Position numbers and translations under genes: made by a program. A stretch of 64,000 bases of DNA, taken from positions 496,001-560,000 of the forward strand of contig NZ_BAABJI010000002.1 in NCBI RefSeq assembly GCF_039543225.1, given 5' to 3'. Positions 16,414-24,292 of the stretch are shown piece after piece. Source of the stretch: Mucilaginibacter defluvii (GTDB lineage: Bacteria; Bacteroidota; Bacteroidia; Sphingobacteriales; Sphingobacteriaceae). The notes beneath the pieces were generated by a model. The model had not been told where the DNA came from. It did no database searches and saw only the letters and a program-made list of their open reading frames with translations. How positions within the stretch are numbered: the stretch's first letter is position 1; every line of letters begins with the position of its first letter.

Positions 16414-17532
16414 ATGACGGTAACAAAAATTACACTCTCAATATTCGCCTTAAGCTTAATACTTAACAGTAATGCATTGGGGCAATCGCCTAAATACCGT
16501 AGCGAAAAATTAGTACCTGTTGCTACTTTTGGCGACAGGCGGCCAATAGGCGTAAAGGTATCATCAACCAACCGGTTGTTTGTTTCGTTCCCAAACCGCG
16601 GCGCGAGTTACAAATACGGATTGGTAGAGATTAGGAACGGCAGGGAAGTGCCTTTTCCGGACGATACATGGAACAGCAATATAGGCGATCCGAAGCAACA
16701 CTTCGTTAATGTGCAGGATTTATATATTGATACTGATGACAAACTTTGGGTGCTTGACTCCAAGCCTTCATCCGGCGGGTCAATATTTGGTAACGATGGC
16801 GGTATGCCTGCACAAGGTTATTTTAAGCTGGTTAAGATTAACCTGAAAACCAATACGGTCGACAAGGTTTACACTTTTGACGATCTGGACAAGGCACGGT
16901 CGGGGCTAAACGATATCCGGATTGACACGGAAAAGGGTTTGGGATACCTCTCAGACCCCGGGCAGGCGGCCATCGTGATACTCGACCTGGTAAGCGGTAA
17001 AACACGCACAGTTTTAAAACAGCAACCATTTACCGTAGCTGATACCAGTGTGGTATTGAGTTATGAAGGTGTTGAAATGAGGGATAAAGACGGCAAGCCT
17101 TTCCGCTCAAATATTAACGGCATCGCAATAACGAGAGATAATAAATATTTATATTTTAAAGCCATTAATCAACTGCATTTATACCGCATCGAAACCCGTT
17201 ATTTAGCTGATGCCAAACTTAATGCTGAAGCATTGGCATCGCATGTGCAGGATGTTGGCATTGTGGGTATAACGCATGGTTTGGAAGCCGATAAAAAGGG
17301 AAATATTTTTTTAACAACTTCTACAGACTATGCTATTAAATACATTACACCGGATGGTAAGCTAAACACGCTCGTGCAGGATTCGCGGATTATTTGGCCA
17401 GACTCGATGGGCATTGGAAGTGATGGATTTCTATATTTCTCATGCGCGCAGCTGAACCGCGACCCGCAGTGGAACAATGGTCAAAATAACACTGAGCTTC
17501 CTTACACCGTGTACAAGGTGAAACTGCCATAA
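16414..17532 (+). CDS. Secreted Major Royal Jelly/Yellow family protein
   Basis: This 372-residue protein has an N-terminal signal peptide ending near NALGQ and the features of the MRJP/Yellow beta-propeller: FPDDTWN, VNVQDLYIDTDDKLWVLDS, LNDIRID, GYLSDPG, FRSNINGIAI and GITHGLEADKKGNIF. Insect Yellow proteins are linked to dopachrome conversion or ligand binding. In bacteria the role is not established. It is probably exported to the periplasm, and no neighbour suggests a substrate. Confidence 0.85.
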   Translation: MTVTKITLSIFALSLILNSNALGQSPKYRSEKLVPVATFGDRRPIGVKVSSTNRLFVSFPNRGASYKYGLVEIRNGREVPFPDDTWNSNIGDPKQHFVNVQDLYIDTDDKLWVLDSKPSSGGSIFGNDGGMPAQGYFKLVKINLKTNTVDKVYTFDDLDKARSGLNDIRIDTEKGLGYLSDPGQAAIVILDLVSGKTRTVLKQQPFTVADTSVVLSYEGVEMRDKDGKPFRSNINGIAITRDNKYLYFKAINQLHLYRIETRYLADAKLNAEALASHVQDVGIVGITHGLEADKKGNIFLTTSTDYAIKYITPDGKLNTLVQDSRIIWPDSMGIGSDGFLYFSCAQLNRDPQWNNGQNNTELPYTVYKVKLP

Positions 17533-17596
17533 CTGGTCTCATCACAATAAATATTTAAAAAAATATAAAATCTATAGGACTTATGGATTTTATATG

Positions 17597-17604
17597 TATG
17601 TTTG
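17597..17604 (+). promoter_or_regulatory. -7 box (TATGTTTG) before the SAM riboswitch
   Basis: TATGTTTG matches TAnnTTTG and predicts a transcription start near 17608, 17 bases before the riboswitch P1 helix. Confidence 0.5.
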
Positions 17605-17624
17605 CATTATAGTTCTTTTACATA

Positions 17625-17725
17625 CTTATCCAGAAAGACGGAGGGAAAGGCCCTATGACGTCTTAGCAACCTGTACTTGGTATAAGGTGCTAATTCCTGC
17701 CCGGTAATATGCCGGGATAGATAAG
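17625..17725 (+). promoter_or_regulatory. SAM-I (S-box) riboswitch
   Basis: The 101-base element has every hallmark of the S-box: P1 CTTATC/GATAAG closing the ends, P2 AAGACG/CGTCTT with GGAGGGAAAGGCCC and TGA inside, the AGCAACC junction, AAGGTGCTAATTCC, and a P4 stem CCCGG/CCGGG. It binds S-adenosylmethionine and should turn off the downstream cysteine desulfurase gene when SAM is plentiful. No strong terminator follows. A 7-bp inverted repeat (17746-17752 with 17792-17798) covers the preferred ATG and may act at translation; that part is inference. Confidence 0.92.
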
Positions 17726-17793
17726 AGATAGCGTTTTAAAAAAAACTCATGTCGTGGATAAGTTAATTAATGAAATTAAAAACGATAATGAAC

Positions 17794-18930
17794 ATGAGCA
17801 TCTACTTTGATAACGCAGCAACAACCCGTATTGACAGTGACGTATTCAATCACATCACCCCGTATCTTTTAGATCATTTTGGCAATCCCTCTTCGGCGCA
17901 CCAGCATGGCCGTGTTGCCAGGCAGATTGTGGAAGAATCAAGAGCAACAATAGCCGGTTTAATTAATGCCAAACCTTCCGAAATTATTTTCACCAGCGGT
18001 GGTACCGAGGCTGATAATACCGCGCTTTTATCCGGCATTCGCCTGCAAAACATCAGGCACGTTATTACCTCGCCTTTAGAGCATCATGCAGTGCTCAATA
18101 CATTAAAAGCCTTACAGGCCGCAAATGAAATAAAATTGAGCTTTGTTAACGTTGACGAACGCGGTGACATTGACCATGACCATTTGGAAGCCCTACTTAA
18201 AAGCAAGGGCAAAGCATTGGTTTCTATCATGCATGCCAATAATGAGATCGGAAACATCAATAATATCGAGCTAATTTCTGAGCAATGTTGTAGACACAAG
18301 GCTATTTTTCATACCGATACTGTGCAAACCATGGGGCACTATAGCCACGATGTGAAAAAACTGGGTGCACATTTCATTGTAGCATCGGCACATAAATTTC
18401 ACGGGCCAAAGGGGATTGGCTTTTTATACTGCCGAGAGGGGGTTGATCTTCACAAAATGATTCACGGTGGTTCGCAGGAACGTAAACTGCGTGCAGGTAC
18501 TGAGAATGTGGCAGGAATAGCCGGTTTAGCCAAAGCCCTTGAGATAGCTTACGCACACATTAATCATCACGGCGCACATCTTCAGGCACTTAAAAACAGG
18601 TTGATAAACGGACTTAAAGAAGCTGTACCCGGCGTATCTTTCAACGGAAACTCGGCCATAGCAAGCAAAAGTTTGTACACTGTTTTGAGTGCAAGTTTCC
18701 CCGCGGAACTGGCTCAAGGTTTCCTGATGAATTACCTGGACGCTAACAACATCTCGGTTTCAGGTGGCAGCGCATGTACAACGGGCCACGCCTCGCATGT
18801 GCTGGAGGCTATAGGCGCTGAAGGCAACCGGCAAACCATCAGGTTTTCGTTCAGTAAATATAATGCTGCTGATGAAGTTGACCGGACATTAAGCGTTCTG
18901 TCAGCATTATTAAACGCAGTTGCTGCCTGA
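17794..18930 (+). CDS. Cysteine desulfurase (NifS/IscS family) under SAM riboswitch control
   Basis: This 378-residue PLP enzyme starts with the usual IYFDNAATT, carries FTSGGTEADNTAL and the pyridoxal Lys at about 201 in SAHKFHGPKG, and has the persulfide Cys at about 328 in GGSACTTGHASHVL. It takes sulfur from cysteine, giving alanine and an enzyme persulfide for iron-sulfur clusters, tRNA thiolation or other sulfur uses. The ATG at 17794 gives the family N-terminus; ATGs at 17770 and 17788 would add eight or two residues. It is regulated by the SAM-I riboswitch and followed 12 bases later by tRNA-Cys. No iscU or suf genes are nearby. Confidence 0.92.
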   Translation: MSIYFDNAATTRIDSDVFNHITPYLLDHFGNPSSAHQHGRVARQIVEESRATIAGLINAKPSEIIFTSGGTEADNTALLSGIRLQNIRHVITSPLEHHAVLNTLKALQAANEIKLSFVNVDERGDIDHDHLEALLKSKGKALVSIMHANNEIGNINNIELISEQCCRHKAIFHTDTVQTMGHYSHDVKKLGAHFIVASAHKFHGPKGIGFLYCREGVDLHKMIHGGSQERKLRAGTENVAGIAGLAKALEIAYAHINHHGAHLQALKNRLINGLKEAVPGVSFNGNSAIASKSLYTVLSASFPAELAQGFLMNYLDANNISVSGGSACTTGHASHVLEAIGAEGNRQTIRFSFSKYNAADEVDRTLSVLSALLNAVAA

Positions 18931-18942
18931 TCTTAATTAAAT

Positions 18943-19013
18943 AGTCGCGTGACCGAGTGGTGAGGTGGGGGTCTGCAAAACCTTATACGGCAGTTCGAAT
19001 CTGCCCGCGACGT
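18943..19013 (+). tRNA. tRNA-Cys (GCA)
   Basis: A cloverleaf folds from 18943 to 19013. The anticodon arm GGGGT/ACCTT has loop CTGCAAA, giving anticodon GCA. The T arm is GGCAG-TTCGAAT-CTGCC, and the discriminator is U73, as expected for tRNA-Cys. The first acceptor pair is A-G, a mismatch; the next six pair perfectly. CCA is not encoded. It lies only 12 bases after the cysteine desulfurase stop, with no terminator between them, so read-through from the SAM-controlled transcript is likely. Confidence 0.9.
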
Positions 19014-19134
19014 CAATAATAGCCAACGGGCTTACGGGCAATATTTTCATACAATTAAACAATTGTTAAAAAATCTAAAACCGTAAACAAAATTTTATAA
19101 AACTCGTTTGCAGGTATAAATAATATCTACTAAA

Positions 19135-19266
19135 ATGCATTGCCAAAAGAGGAAAAGGAAATTTGTGAAGTATCCGTATGGCTCCAGAAACATTACATTC
19201 TTATTGGGCGTAGGCACCATTATGGCTGCCGCGGTTATACTATCAATTATAACAGCCGGTAAATAA
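19135..19266 (+). CDS. 43-residue single-pass membrane microprotein
   Basis: The ATG at 19135 opens a 43-residue frame with a strongly basic N-terminus (HCQKRKRKFVKYPYG) followed by one hydrophobic helix of about 20 residues (FLLGVGTIMAAAVILSII) and a short TAGK tail. This positive-inside, one-helix layout is that of a real small inner-membrane protein. The TAA lies in the loop of a perfect 16-bp hairpin. No domain is recognised and the promoter is not clear. Function is unknown. Confidence 0.6.
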   Translation: MHCQKRKRKFVKYPYGSRNITFLLGVGTIMAAAVILSIITAGK

Positions 19267-19282
19267 ACCGGCTGTTATAATT
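19245..19282 (+). repeat. Perfect 16-bp inverted repeat around the microprotein stop codon
   Basis: AATTATAACAGCCGGT (19245-19260) pairs perfectly with 19267-19282, leaving a six-base AAATAA loop that contains the stop codon. The hairpin should be very stable, but no long T run follows, so it may serve as a 3' stabiliser, a weak or bidirectional terminator, or a protein-binding site. Confidence 0.75.
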
Positions 19283-19374
19283 ACTCGGCCCTATATATTA
19301 CTTTGTAACTAACTTGTGATAATATCTGCTTATAAGCAGGTAAATATCTGGTATAGAATGGTATTTAGTCTTGC

Positions 19375-19506
19375 TATGTTTGTTTATGTGTTAACGTGAG
19401 TTAATACATTTTGTCAAATAGAATAAGTATTATAATCATTTCGGGTTTATAGTACGATCAGTAAGTTAAAAAAGAAGCACCGCCGCGATGGGGTGCTTTT
19501 TTTTGT
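19375..19506 (+). ncRNA. Candidate small RNA ending at an orphan terminator
   Basis: TATGTTTG at 19375-19382 matches the -7 consensus, and a strong terminator lies at 19474-19506 with no open frame between, so an RNA of about 115 bases is possible. The leader region holds a perfect 14-base palindrome (19326-19339, CTGCTTATAAGCAG) upstream of the box that could be an operator. Between 19283 and 19725 I see nothing else but AT-rich sequence. The terminator could instead serve the microprotein transcript. Confidence 0.35.
19474..19506 (+). terminator. Strong rho-independent terminator without an assigned gene
   Basis: The AAGCACC/GGTGCTT stem with a short GC-rich loop is followed by eight T. 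It lies 208 bases after the microprotein stop. Confidence 0.85.
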
Positions 19507-19725
19507 TTTAGCACTTTCTGTTAATAACGCAGTTACCGGTTTAAACAAGCAATTATTTTACGGAAGCAGGGTTTAGCACTATATAATTAGGATAGAGAAG
19601 GATTGATCTAGCATTATTTTAACCACTCTTTACCAAATCTTACCCACATCATGTTAAATATTGCAATTGAATGTTAATTAACTGTAAATTGTTCACTAAC
19701 AATCCCTATTAATTGATTTTGAACC

Positions 19726-20628
19726 ATGAAAGTACTGCAATTCACCATCCCAATGCCATACGACAAGAGTGTGGTAGTCGACAAGGTTTGTCAGCAACAC
19801 CATTATCCCTATCTGCATCGTCATAAAGAAGTGCAGCTTACCTGGATACAGAAAGGAGAGGGAACTCTTATTGCCGGTAATAACATGCATGATTATTCGG
19901 CCGGAGATGTGTTCTTTATAGGTGCTAACCTGCCGCATGTGTTCAAGAGCAACCCGGAGTATTTTAATGCTGATAACGGAAAGCAGATTGAAGCATTAAC
20001 CGTGTTTTTTAATCCGGAAGGTACCCTGGCTCCATTGTTTGCTTTGCCTGAAATGAAGAATTATACGGTTTTACTGCAACAATATCAGCAGGGTTTTAAG
20101 TTTCCGCATTACCTGGTGAATGATATCTCGCAGATCATGTCGTCATTACAGCGTACATCAGGACAGGACCAATTGGTTGAATTTTTCAACCTGATGAAGT
20201 GTATGAATGGCATTAAAACTAAACTTGAGCCATTATCAACATATGGGAGCCTGCCAGGAATTACCGATATCGAGGGTATCCGTATTGGTAAAATATATAA
20301 TTATATTATTCAGCATTACGCCGAATCACTTACACTTGAAGATGTTGCCAAGATAGCTTACATGACGCCTGAGTCGTTCTGCAGGTACTTTAAGAAACAT
20401 ACAGGCCATACATTCGTATCATTTTTAAATGAGATCAGGATAAATGAAGCCTGCAAAAAATTGATCTCGCAACGCTTTGAGAATATCAATATCATCGCCT
20501 ACAAATGCGGTTTTAAAAGTATAACCAATTTTAACCGTGTATTTAAATGCATCATCGGTAATTCCCCACGTGGCTACCTGGACGCTTATAATAACAACAT
20601 GATTAGCTTAAACCGTGCCGCAAGTTAA
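19726..20628 (+). CDS. AraC family transcriptional regulator with cupin sensor domain
   Basis: This 300-residue protein has an N-terminal cupin-like domain (about 1-140; HHYPYLHRHKEVQLTWIQKG, SAGDVFFIGANLPHVF) and a C-terminal AraC pair of helix-turn-helices (about 190-290; LTLEDVAKIAYMTPESFCRYF and NIIAYKCGFKSITNFNRVFK, then GNSPRGYL). Such regulators usually sense a sugar or related small molecule. It is followed four bases later by the DUF885 gene, so the two are co-transcribed. Confidence 0.93.
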   Translation: MKVLQFTIPMPYDKSVVVDKVCQQHHYPYLHRHKEVQLTWIQKGEGTLIAGNNMHDYSAGDVFFIGANLPHVFKSNPEYFNADNGKQIEALTVFFNPEGTLAPLFALPEMKNYTVLLQQYQQGFKFPHYLVNDISQIMSSLQRTSGQDQLVEFFNLMKCMNGIKTKLEPLSTYGSLPGITDIEGIRIGKIYNYIIQHYAESLTLEDVAKIAYMTPESFCRYFKKHTGHTFVSFLNEIRINEACKKLISQRFENINIIAYKCGFKSITNFNRVFKCIIGNSPRGYLDAYNNNMISLNRAAS

Positions 20629-20632
20629 TTAC

Positions 20633-22468
20633 ATGGATAAACCTTTACGCAAACGCACACTTATACGTAAGTATAAAAAATACTTGAATAAAGAAGGCAA
20701 AGCGCATATCGCTTTATGGGTATTACTGGCATTGGCTGGTAATGCCCATGGGCAAAGCCAGCCACCCGGCATACTTTTCGATCAATCAAGCGAACTTGCC
20801 GGGCCAATAATTCAATATGAGCAGGACATTGACGCCGTACGCGACTTTTATCTGCCTTATGAGGTAAACGAGCGGAGTGAATACCAATACAAAGTTTACG
20901 TACTTAACTCGCCTGAGCAACGCCGCCGTTTGATGCAAATAGATAGCGCTTACCTTGCTGATCTGAAAAAAACAGATTTTAAAAGCTTAAGTATTTATGG
21001 CCAGGCCGATTACCTGATGCTAAAAAAGGAGATCGCGAAACATGTAAAAAGCCTTACAGACGAAAACGCCAGGTACAATCAGGTAATGATGTACCTGAGT
21101 TTTGCAGATGATATTTACCTGCTTGAAAAAAAACGCCGGCGTGGCGAATATGTTAATGGGGAAGAAATTGCTAAGGTGTTCGACCGGCTTTCAGCAAAAA
21201 TAGCTGCTGATTCGGCAAAGCTGAACAACGTTAAAAGTTTAGATAAGCCGTTAGCCAATACACTGAGCGATGCGGCATCGGCTTTAAAAGCCCGTTTAAA
21301 AAGTTTCTTTGATTTTTATAACACGTACGACCCGGCTTTTACCTGGTGGGTACCTTTGCCATTTAAAAAAATCAGCGGCCAGTTAAACAGTTTCTCAGAG
21401 GTTGCCACATCAAAAGGAACGATTAACACCATTCAAAAAGACGATGGAAGTGGCATAAAAGGTAAACCCATCGGTCGCGACGCACTGATAGCTCAACTTA
21501 ACGAAGAATTTATTCCGTACACGCCTGAAGAACTTATTGAACTGGCCAACAAAGAGTTTGCCTGGTGCGATAAAGAAATGCTCAAGGCATCACGCGAGAT
21601 GGGTTTTGGCGATGATTGGAAAAAAGCCCTGGAGAAAGTAAAGAACAGCTATGTGCCATTAGGCCATCAACCTGAACTGATCGTTAAATTGTATAATGAC
21701 GCTATTGACTTTATCAAAGCCCGCGACCTGATCACCGTACCGCCTTTGGCTGAGGAAACCTGGGGCATGGTCATGATGTCTCCCAAACGGCAGTTGGTAA
21801 ATCCGTTCTTCACCGGCGGCAAAGAGATCAGTATATCCTATCCAACAAACAGCATGGCTTATGATGATAGGTTAATGAGTATGCGCGGCAACAACCCTTA
21901 CTTTTCACGTGGTACTGTTCAACATGAGTTAATACCAGGCCATAACCTGCAATACTTTATGAACAGCAGGTACAAGCCATACAGGCACGAATTTTCGACA
22001 CCTTTTTCTGTTGAGGGCTGGGCTTTGTATTGGGAAATGCTGCTTTGGGATCAGGGGTTTGCACAAAAGCCTGAAGAACGTGTAGGTATGCTGTTTTGGC
22101 GGATGCACCGCTGCGCGCGCATTATTTTCTCCATGAGCTACCACCTTAACCGCTGGACACCGCAGCAATGTATTGACTTTTTGGTTGACCGCGTAGGGCA
22201 TGAGCGCGCTAATGCCACAGGAGAGGTGAGAAGATCATTCGAAGGTGGATATAGCCCGCTCTATCAGGTAGCTTATTTATTAGGCGGTTTACAGTACATG
22301 GCCTTAAAACGCGAAATGGTTGATAGCGGTAAAATGACCTATAAGCAGTTTCATGACGCGGCAATAAAAGAAAATCTGATACCTGTTGAAATGCTCAGGG
22401 CTATACTTACCAAGCAACCTTTAACAGCTGGTTTTGAAACCAGCTGGCGCTTTTACAAACTTAAATAA
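20633..22468 (+). CDS. DUF885 family protein, HELIPGH zinc-peptidase-like
   Basis: This 611-residue protein has the DUF885 core with HELIPGHNLQYFMNSR near residue 430, a gluzincin-like HExxGH-type motif, followed by FSVEGWALYWEMLLWDQGF and a C-terminal YLLGGLQYMALKREMV block. Family members are putative carboxypeptidase-like hydrolases. The N-terminus is long and basic before a hydrophobic stretch ending NAHGQ, so it is probably exported, though the signal peptide is atypical. ATG 20633 is preferred to a GTG at 20615 that overlaps the AraC gene. It ends at a strong shared terminator. Confidence 0.85.
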   Translation: MDKPLRKRTLIRKYKKYLNKEGKAHIALWVLLALAGNAHGQSQPPGILFDQSSELAGPIIQYEQDIDAVRDFYLPYEVNERSEYQYKVYVLNSPEQRRRLMQIDSAYLADLKKTDFKSLSIYGQADYLMLKKEIAKHVKSLTDENARYNQVMMYLSFADDIYLLEKKRRRGEYVNGEEIAKVFDRLSAKIAADSAKLNNVKSLDKPLANTLSDAASALKARLKSFFDFYNTYDPAFTWWVPLPFKKISGQLNSFSEVATSKGTINTIQKDDGSGIKGKPIGRDALIAQLNEEFIPYTPEELIELANKEFAWCDKEMLKASREMGFGDDWKKALEKVKNSYVPLGHQPELIVKLYNDAIDFIKARDLITVPPLAEETWGMVMMSPKRQLVNPFFTGGKEISISYPTNSMAYDDRLMSMRGNNPYFSRGTVQHELIPGHNLQYFMNSRYKPYRHEFSTPFSVEGWALYWEMLLWDQGFAQKPEERVGMLFWRMHRCARIIFSMSYHLNRWTPQQCIDFLVDRVGHERANATGEVRRSFEGGYSPLYQVAYLLGGLQYMALKREMVDSGKMTYKQFHDAAIKENLIPVEMLRAILTKQPLTAGFETSWRFYKLK

Positions 22469-22514
22469 TCGTGCTTAGTCAAATAAACGAGGCATTTTTA
22501 TTAGCCTAATAACA

Positions 22515-22550
22515 AAAACGGCCCGTGCTCAATACACGGGCCGTTTTATT
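22515..22550. terminator. Bidirectional terminator
   Basis: A 13-bp perfect stem (AAAACGGCCCGTG with CACGGGCCGTTTT) and a seven-base loop separates the convergent DUF885 gene and the SusC-SusD operon. Confidence 0.9.
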
Positions 22551-22567
22551 AAATTAATTCGGGGATA

Positions 22568-23551
22568 TTAATTCTTTTTGGTTACATCTGTAAATTTAAC
22601 CTGAATTACGTAAGTACCCTCAAGCTTTAACTGCCATGACCAGCGTGGATTTACGGAGAATGTACCCAATGATGACGGGAAACCGTCGATGTTTACAAAC
22701 TGGCTTGGTATACGGTAGTACATCAGGAAACCCCAATCTGTAGTAGGCGTTATGTATTTGGTAAGCGGGAATGGCGCTATTACAAAATCACATATCATCG
22801 CCGTATCTGTAAGCGTAACCGGGTTAAACTTGGCATAATTTTCAAATACTGGCCTGTCGCCACGCTTAATAATTTCACCAGTTTTAGGGTTAAACGGTTT
22901 GCCATTTTTGTCTACCATTTTCAATATCGCCCTGGCACCTTCATTCGATATTTTGGTGCAGGTGATCTGCGGGTTTTTCATTGGAGTTACCGCGCCCGTT
23001 ACGTCATGAAACGCGTTAGATACGTTATCCGTTATCGTAAACAAATCATCTGTAGTTGGATCAACCACGTTTATGGTAGCCAATGACGGATAAAGCTTGG
23101 TACCGGTAGGATTGGTCATTTGTACATCGTAAACGTACTTTCCTAATGGCAGGTTAGCTGAAGCCCTGTTGAAAGTAAGCTGGCCGCTGGTTTCGTTAAA
23201 TTCCATAGGCAGCCTTTTTACCGTTTCGCGCTTCATATTCAACAGCTCTATTGTTGTATCTGTTTCCGCGTTGAATGACAGACCGGGCTTAAATAATGTT
23301 ATCTCGTACTCGGTATTAAACTCCTTTGGCAGCGGACTACCGTCCACATTGCGCAAATTCAACATTTTGTATTTGTATGGCGGGGTAGAGCCATCGGCGT
23401 TTATCCTGTCTGATTGAAATAGGATAAGCCCGCGTTTGGCGTAAATATTATTGTCCTTATAGCGGATGTAATCGCTTTGAAAACCGTTGTCAATCTTTTT
23501 GCAAGCTACAGCACTTGCTATGATAAACAAACCCAATATAACTTTTTTCAT
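22568..23551 (-). CDS. DUF5007-like lipoprotein
   Basis: This 327-residue lipoprotein has its lipobox Cys at 17 (SAVAC) followed by KK. The mature part is beta-rich and resembles DUF5007 proteins found at the ends of SusC/SusD/fasciclin operons. It probably sits at the outer membrane and may bind ligand as part of the complex; no catalytic motif is visible. It starts 28 bases after the FAS1 gene and is the last of four genes. Confidence 0.7.
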   Translation of the reverse strand: MKKVILGLFIIASAVACKKIDNGFQSDYIRYKDNNIYAKRGLILFQSDRINADGSTPPYKYKMLNLRNVDGSPLPKEFNTEYEITLFKPGLSFNAETDTTIELLNMKRETVKRLPMEFNETSGQLTFNRASANLPLGKYVYDVQMTNPTGTKLYPSLATINVVDPTTDDLFTITDNVSNAFHDVTGAVTPMKNPQITCTKISNEGARAILKMVDKNGKPFNPKTGEIIKRGDRPVFENYAKFNPVTLTDTAMICDFVIAPFPLTKYITPTTDWGFLMYYRIPSQFVNIDGFPSSLGTFSVNPRWSWQLKLEGTYVIQVKFTDVTKKN

Positions 23552-23579
23552 GTCCTTTAAATTATTGATCTGTTTATGA

Positions 23580-24269
23580 TTAATTTCCTAATGGTTGTGC
23601 GTTAAAGAACAAGCGGTGCCTGCCATCAATCACGTGTACTATACCGGTCTTAGTAATAATGCCTGATGTTTGGCAGTCTATTGATCTGTCTTTTTGGCTT
23701 TCCGGTATTTTATCCGGTTCCGGCTCCCTGTCGTCACGGGTACCAACTACTTTTACATAGCTCACATAGTCAACGTAATCCACAAACTGACTGTAATCAA
23801 AGGCACGCCTAAACTTTATTAGATAACTTACACCGGCTGGTGGCGTCGTTAATAAAGTGGGATAAATTTTACCTGACACCGTGATTACATCTCGATTGAT
23901 CTTACCCTTAAACATGTAGGTTTTCATGGAATCCGCAAGTTCTTTTGTAGGTATATCATCTATTCCAAACTCAAAGTTTTCGTTGCCTGTCTCAACAGCT
24001 TTCTGGTTTTTTTTGGCAGTTACGTAACCAGTAATGCTGTAGTTAGTCGTAGCGAAAAAAGTAACATCACTATTAACAGCGTCTTTTAGCCCGGCATGGT
24101 CAATTATTTTAACCAGCGAATCGAACTGCGGTTTCGACTTTAAAAAATCGTAAGTGGTCATATCCACATAAGGGTTGCTTGGACCACCGTCGTTTTTATA
24201 GTCATCTTTTTTACATGCGCTCAGCAAAATAACGGCTGCGCATACAATTGATCCTATATATTTTTTCAT
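23580..24269 (-). CDS. Fasciclin (FAS1) domain lipoprotein
   Basis: This 229-residue lipoprotein has its lipobox Cys at 19 (LLSAC). A FAS1 domain follows, seen in YDFLKSKPQFDSLVKIIDHAGL and DVTFFATTNYSI, with a late IITKTGIVHVIDGRHRLF end motif. FAS1 domains mediate adhesion or ligand binding. The start at 24269 gives a normal lipoprotein signal; ATG 24281 is possible, and a TTG at 24311 would overlap the susD-like gene. It lies between the SusD and DUF5007 genes of one operon. Confidence 0.85.
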   Translation of the reverse strand: MKKYIGSIVCAAVILLSACKKDDYKNDGGPSNPYVDMTTYDFLKSKPQFDSLVKIIDHAGLKDAVNSDVTFFATTNYSITGYVTAKKNQKAVETGNENFEFGIDDIPTKELADSMKTYMFKGKINRDVITVSGKIYPTLLTTPPAGVSYLIKFRRAFDYSQFVDYVDYVSYVKVVGTRDDREPEPDKIPESQKDRSIDCQTSGIITKTGIVHVIDGRHRLFFNAQPLGN

Positions 24270-24292
24270 AACTAAATTCATTACGTTTAATG

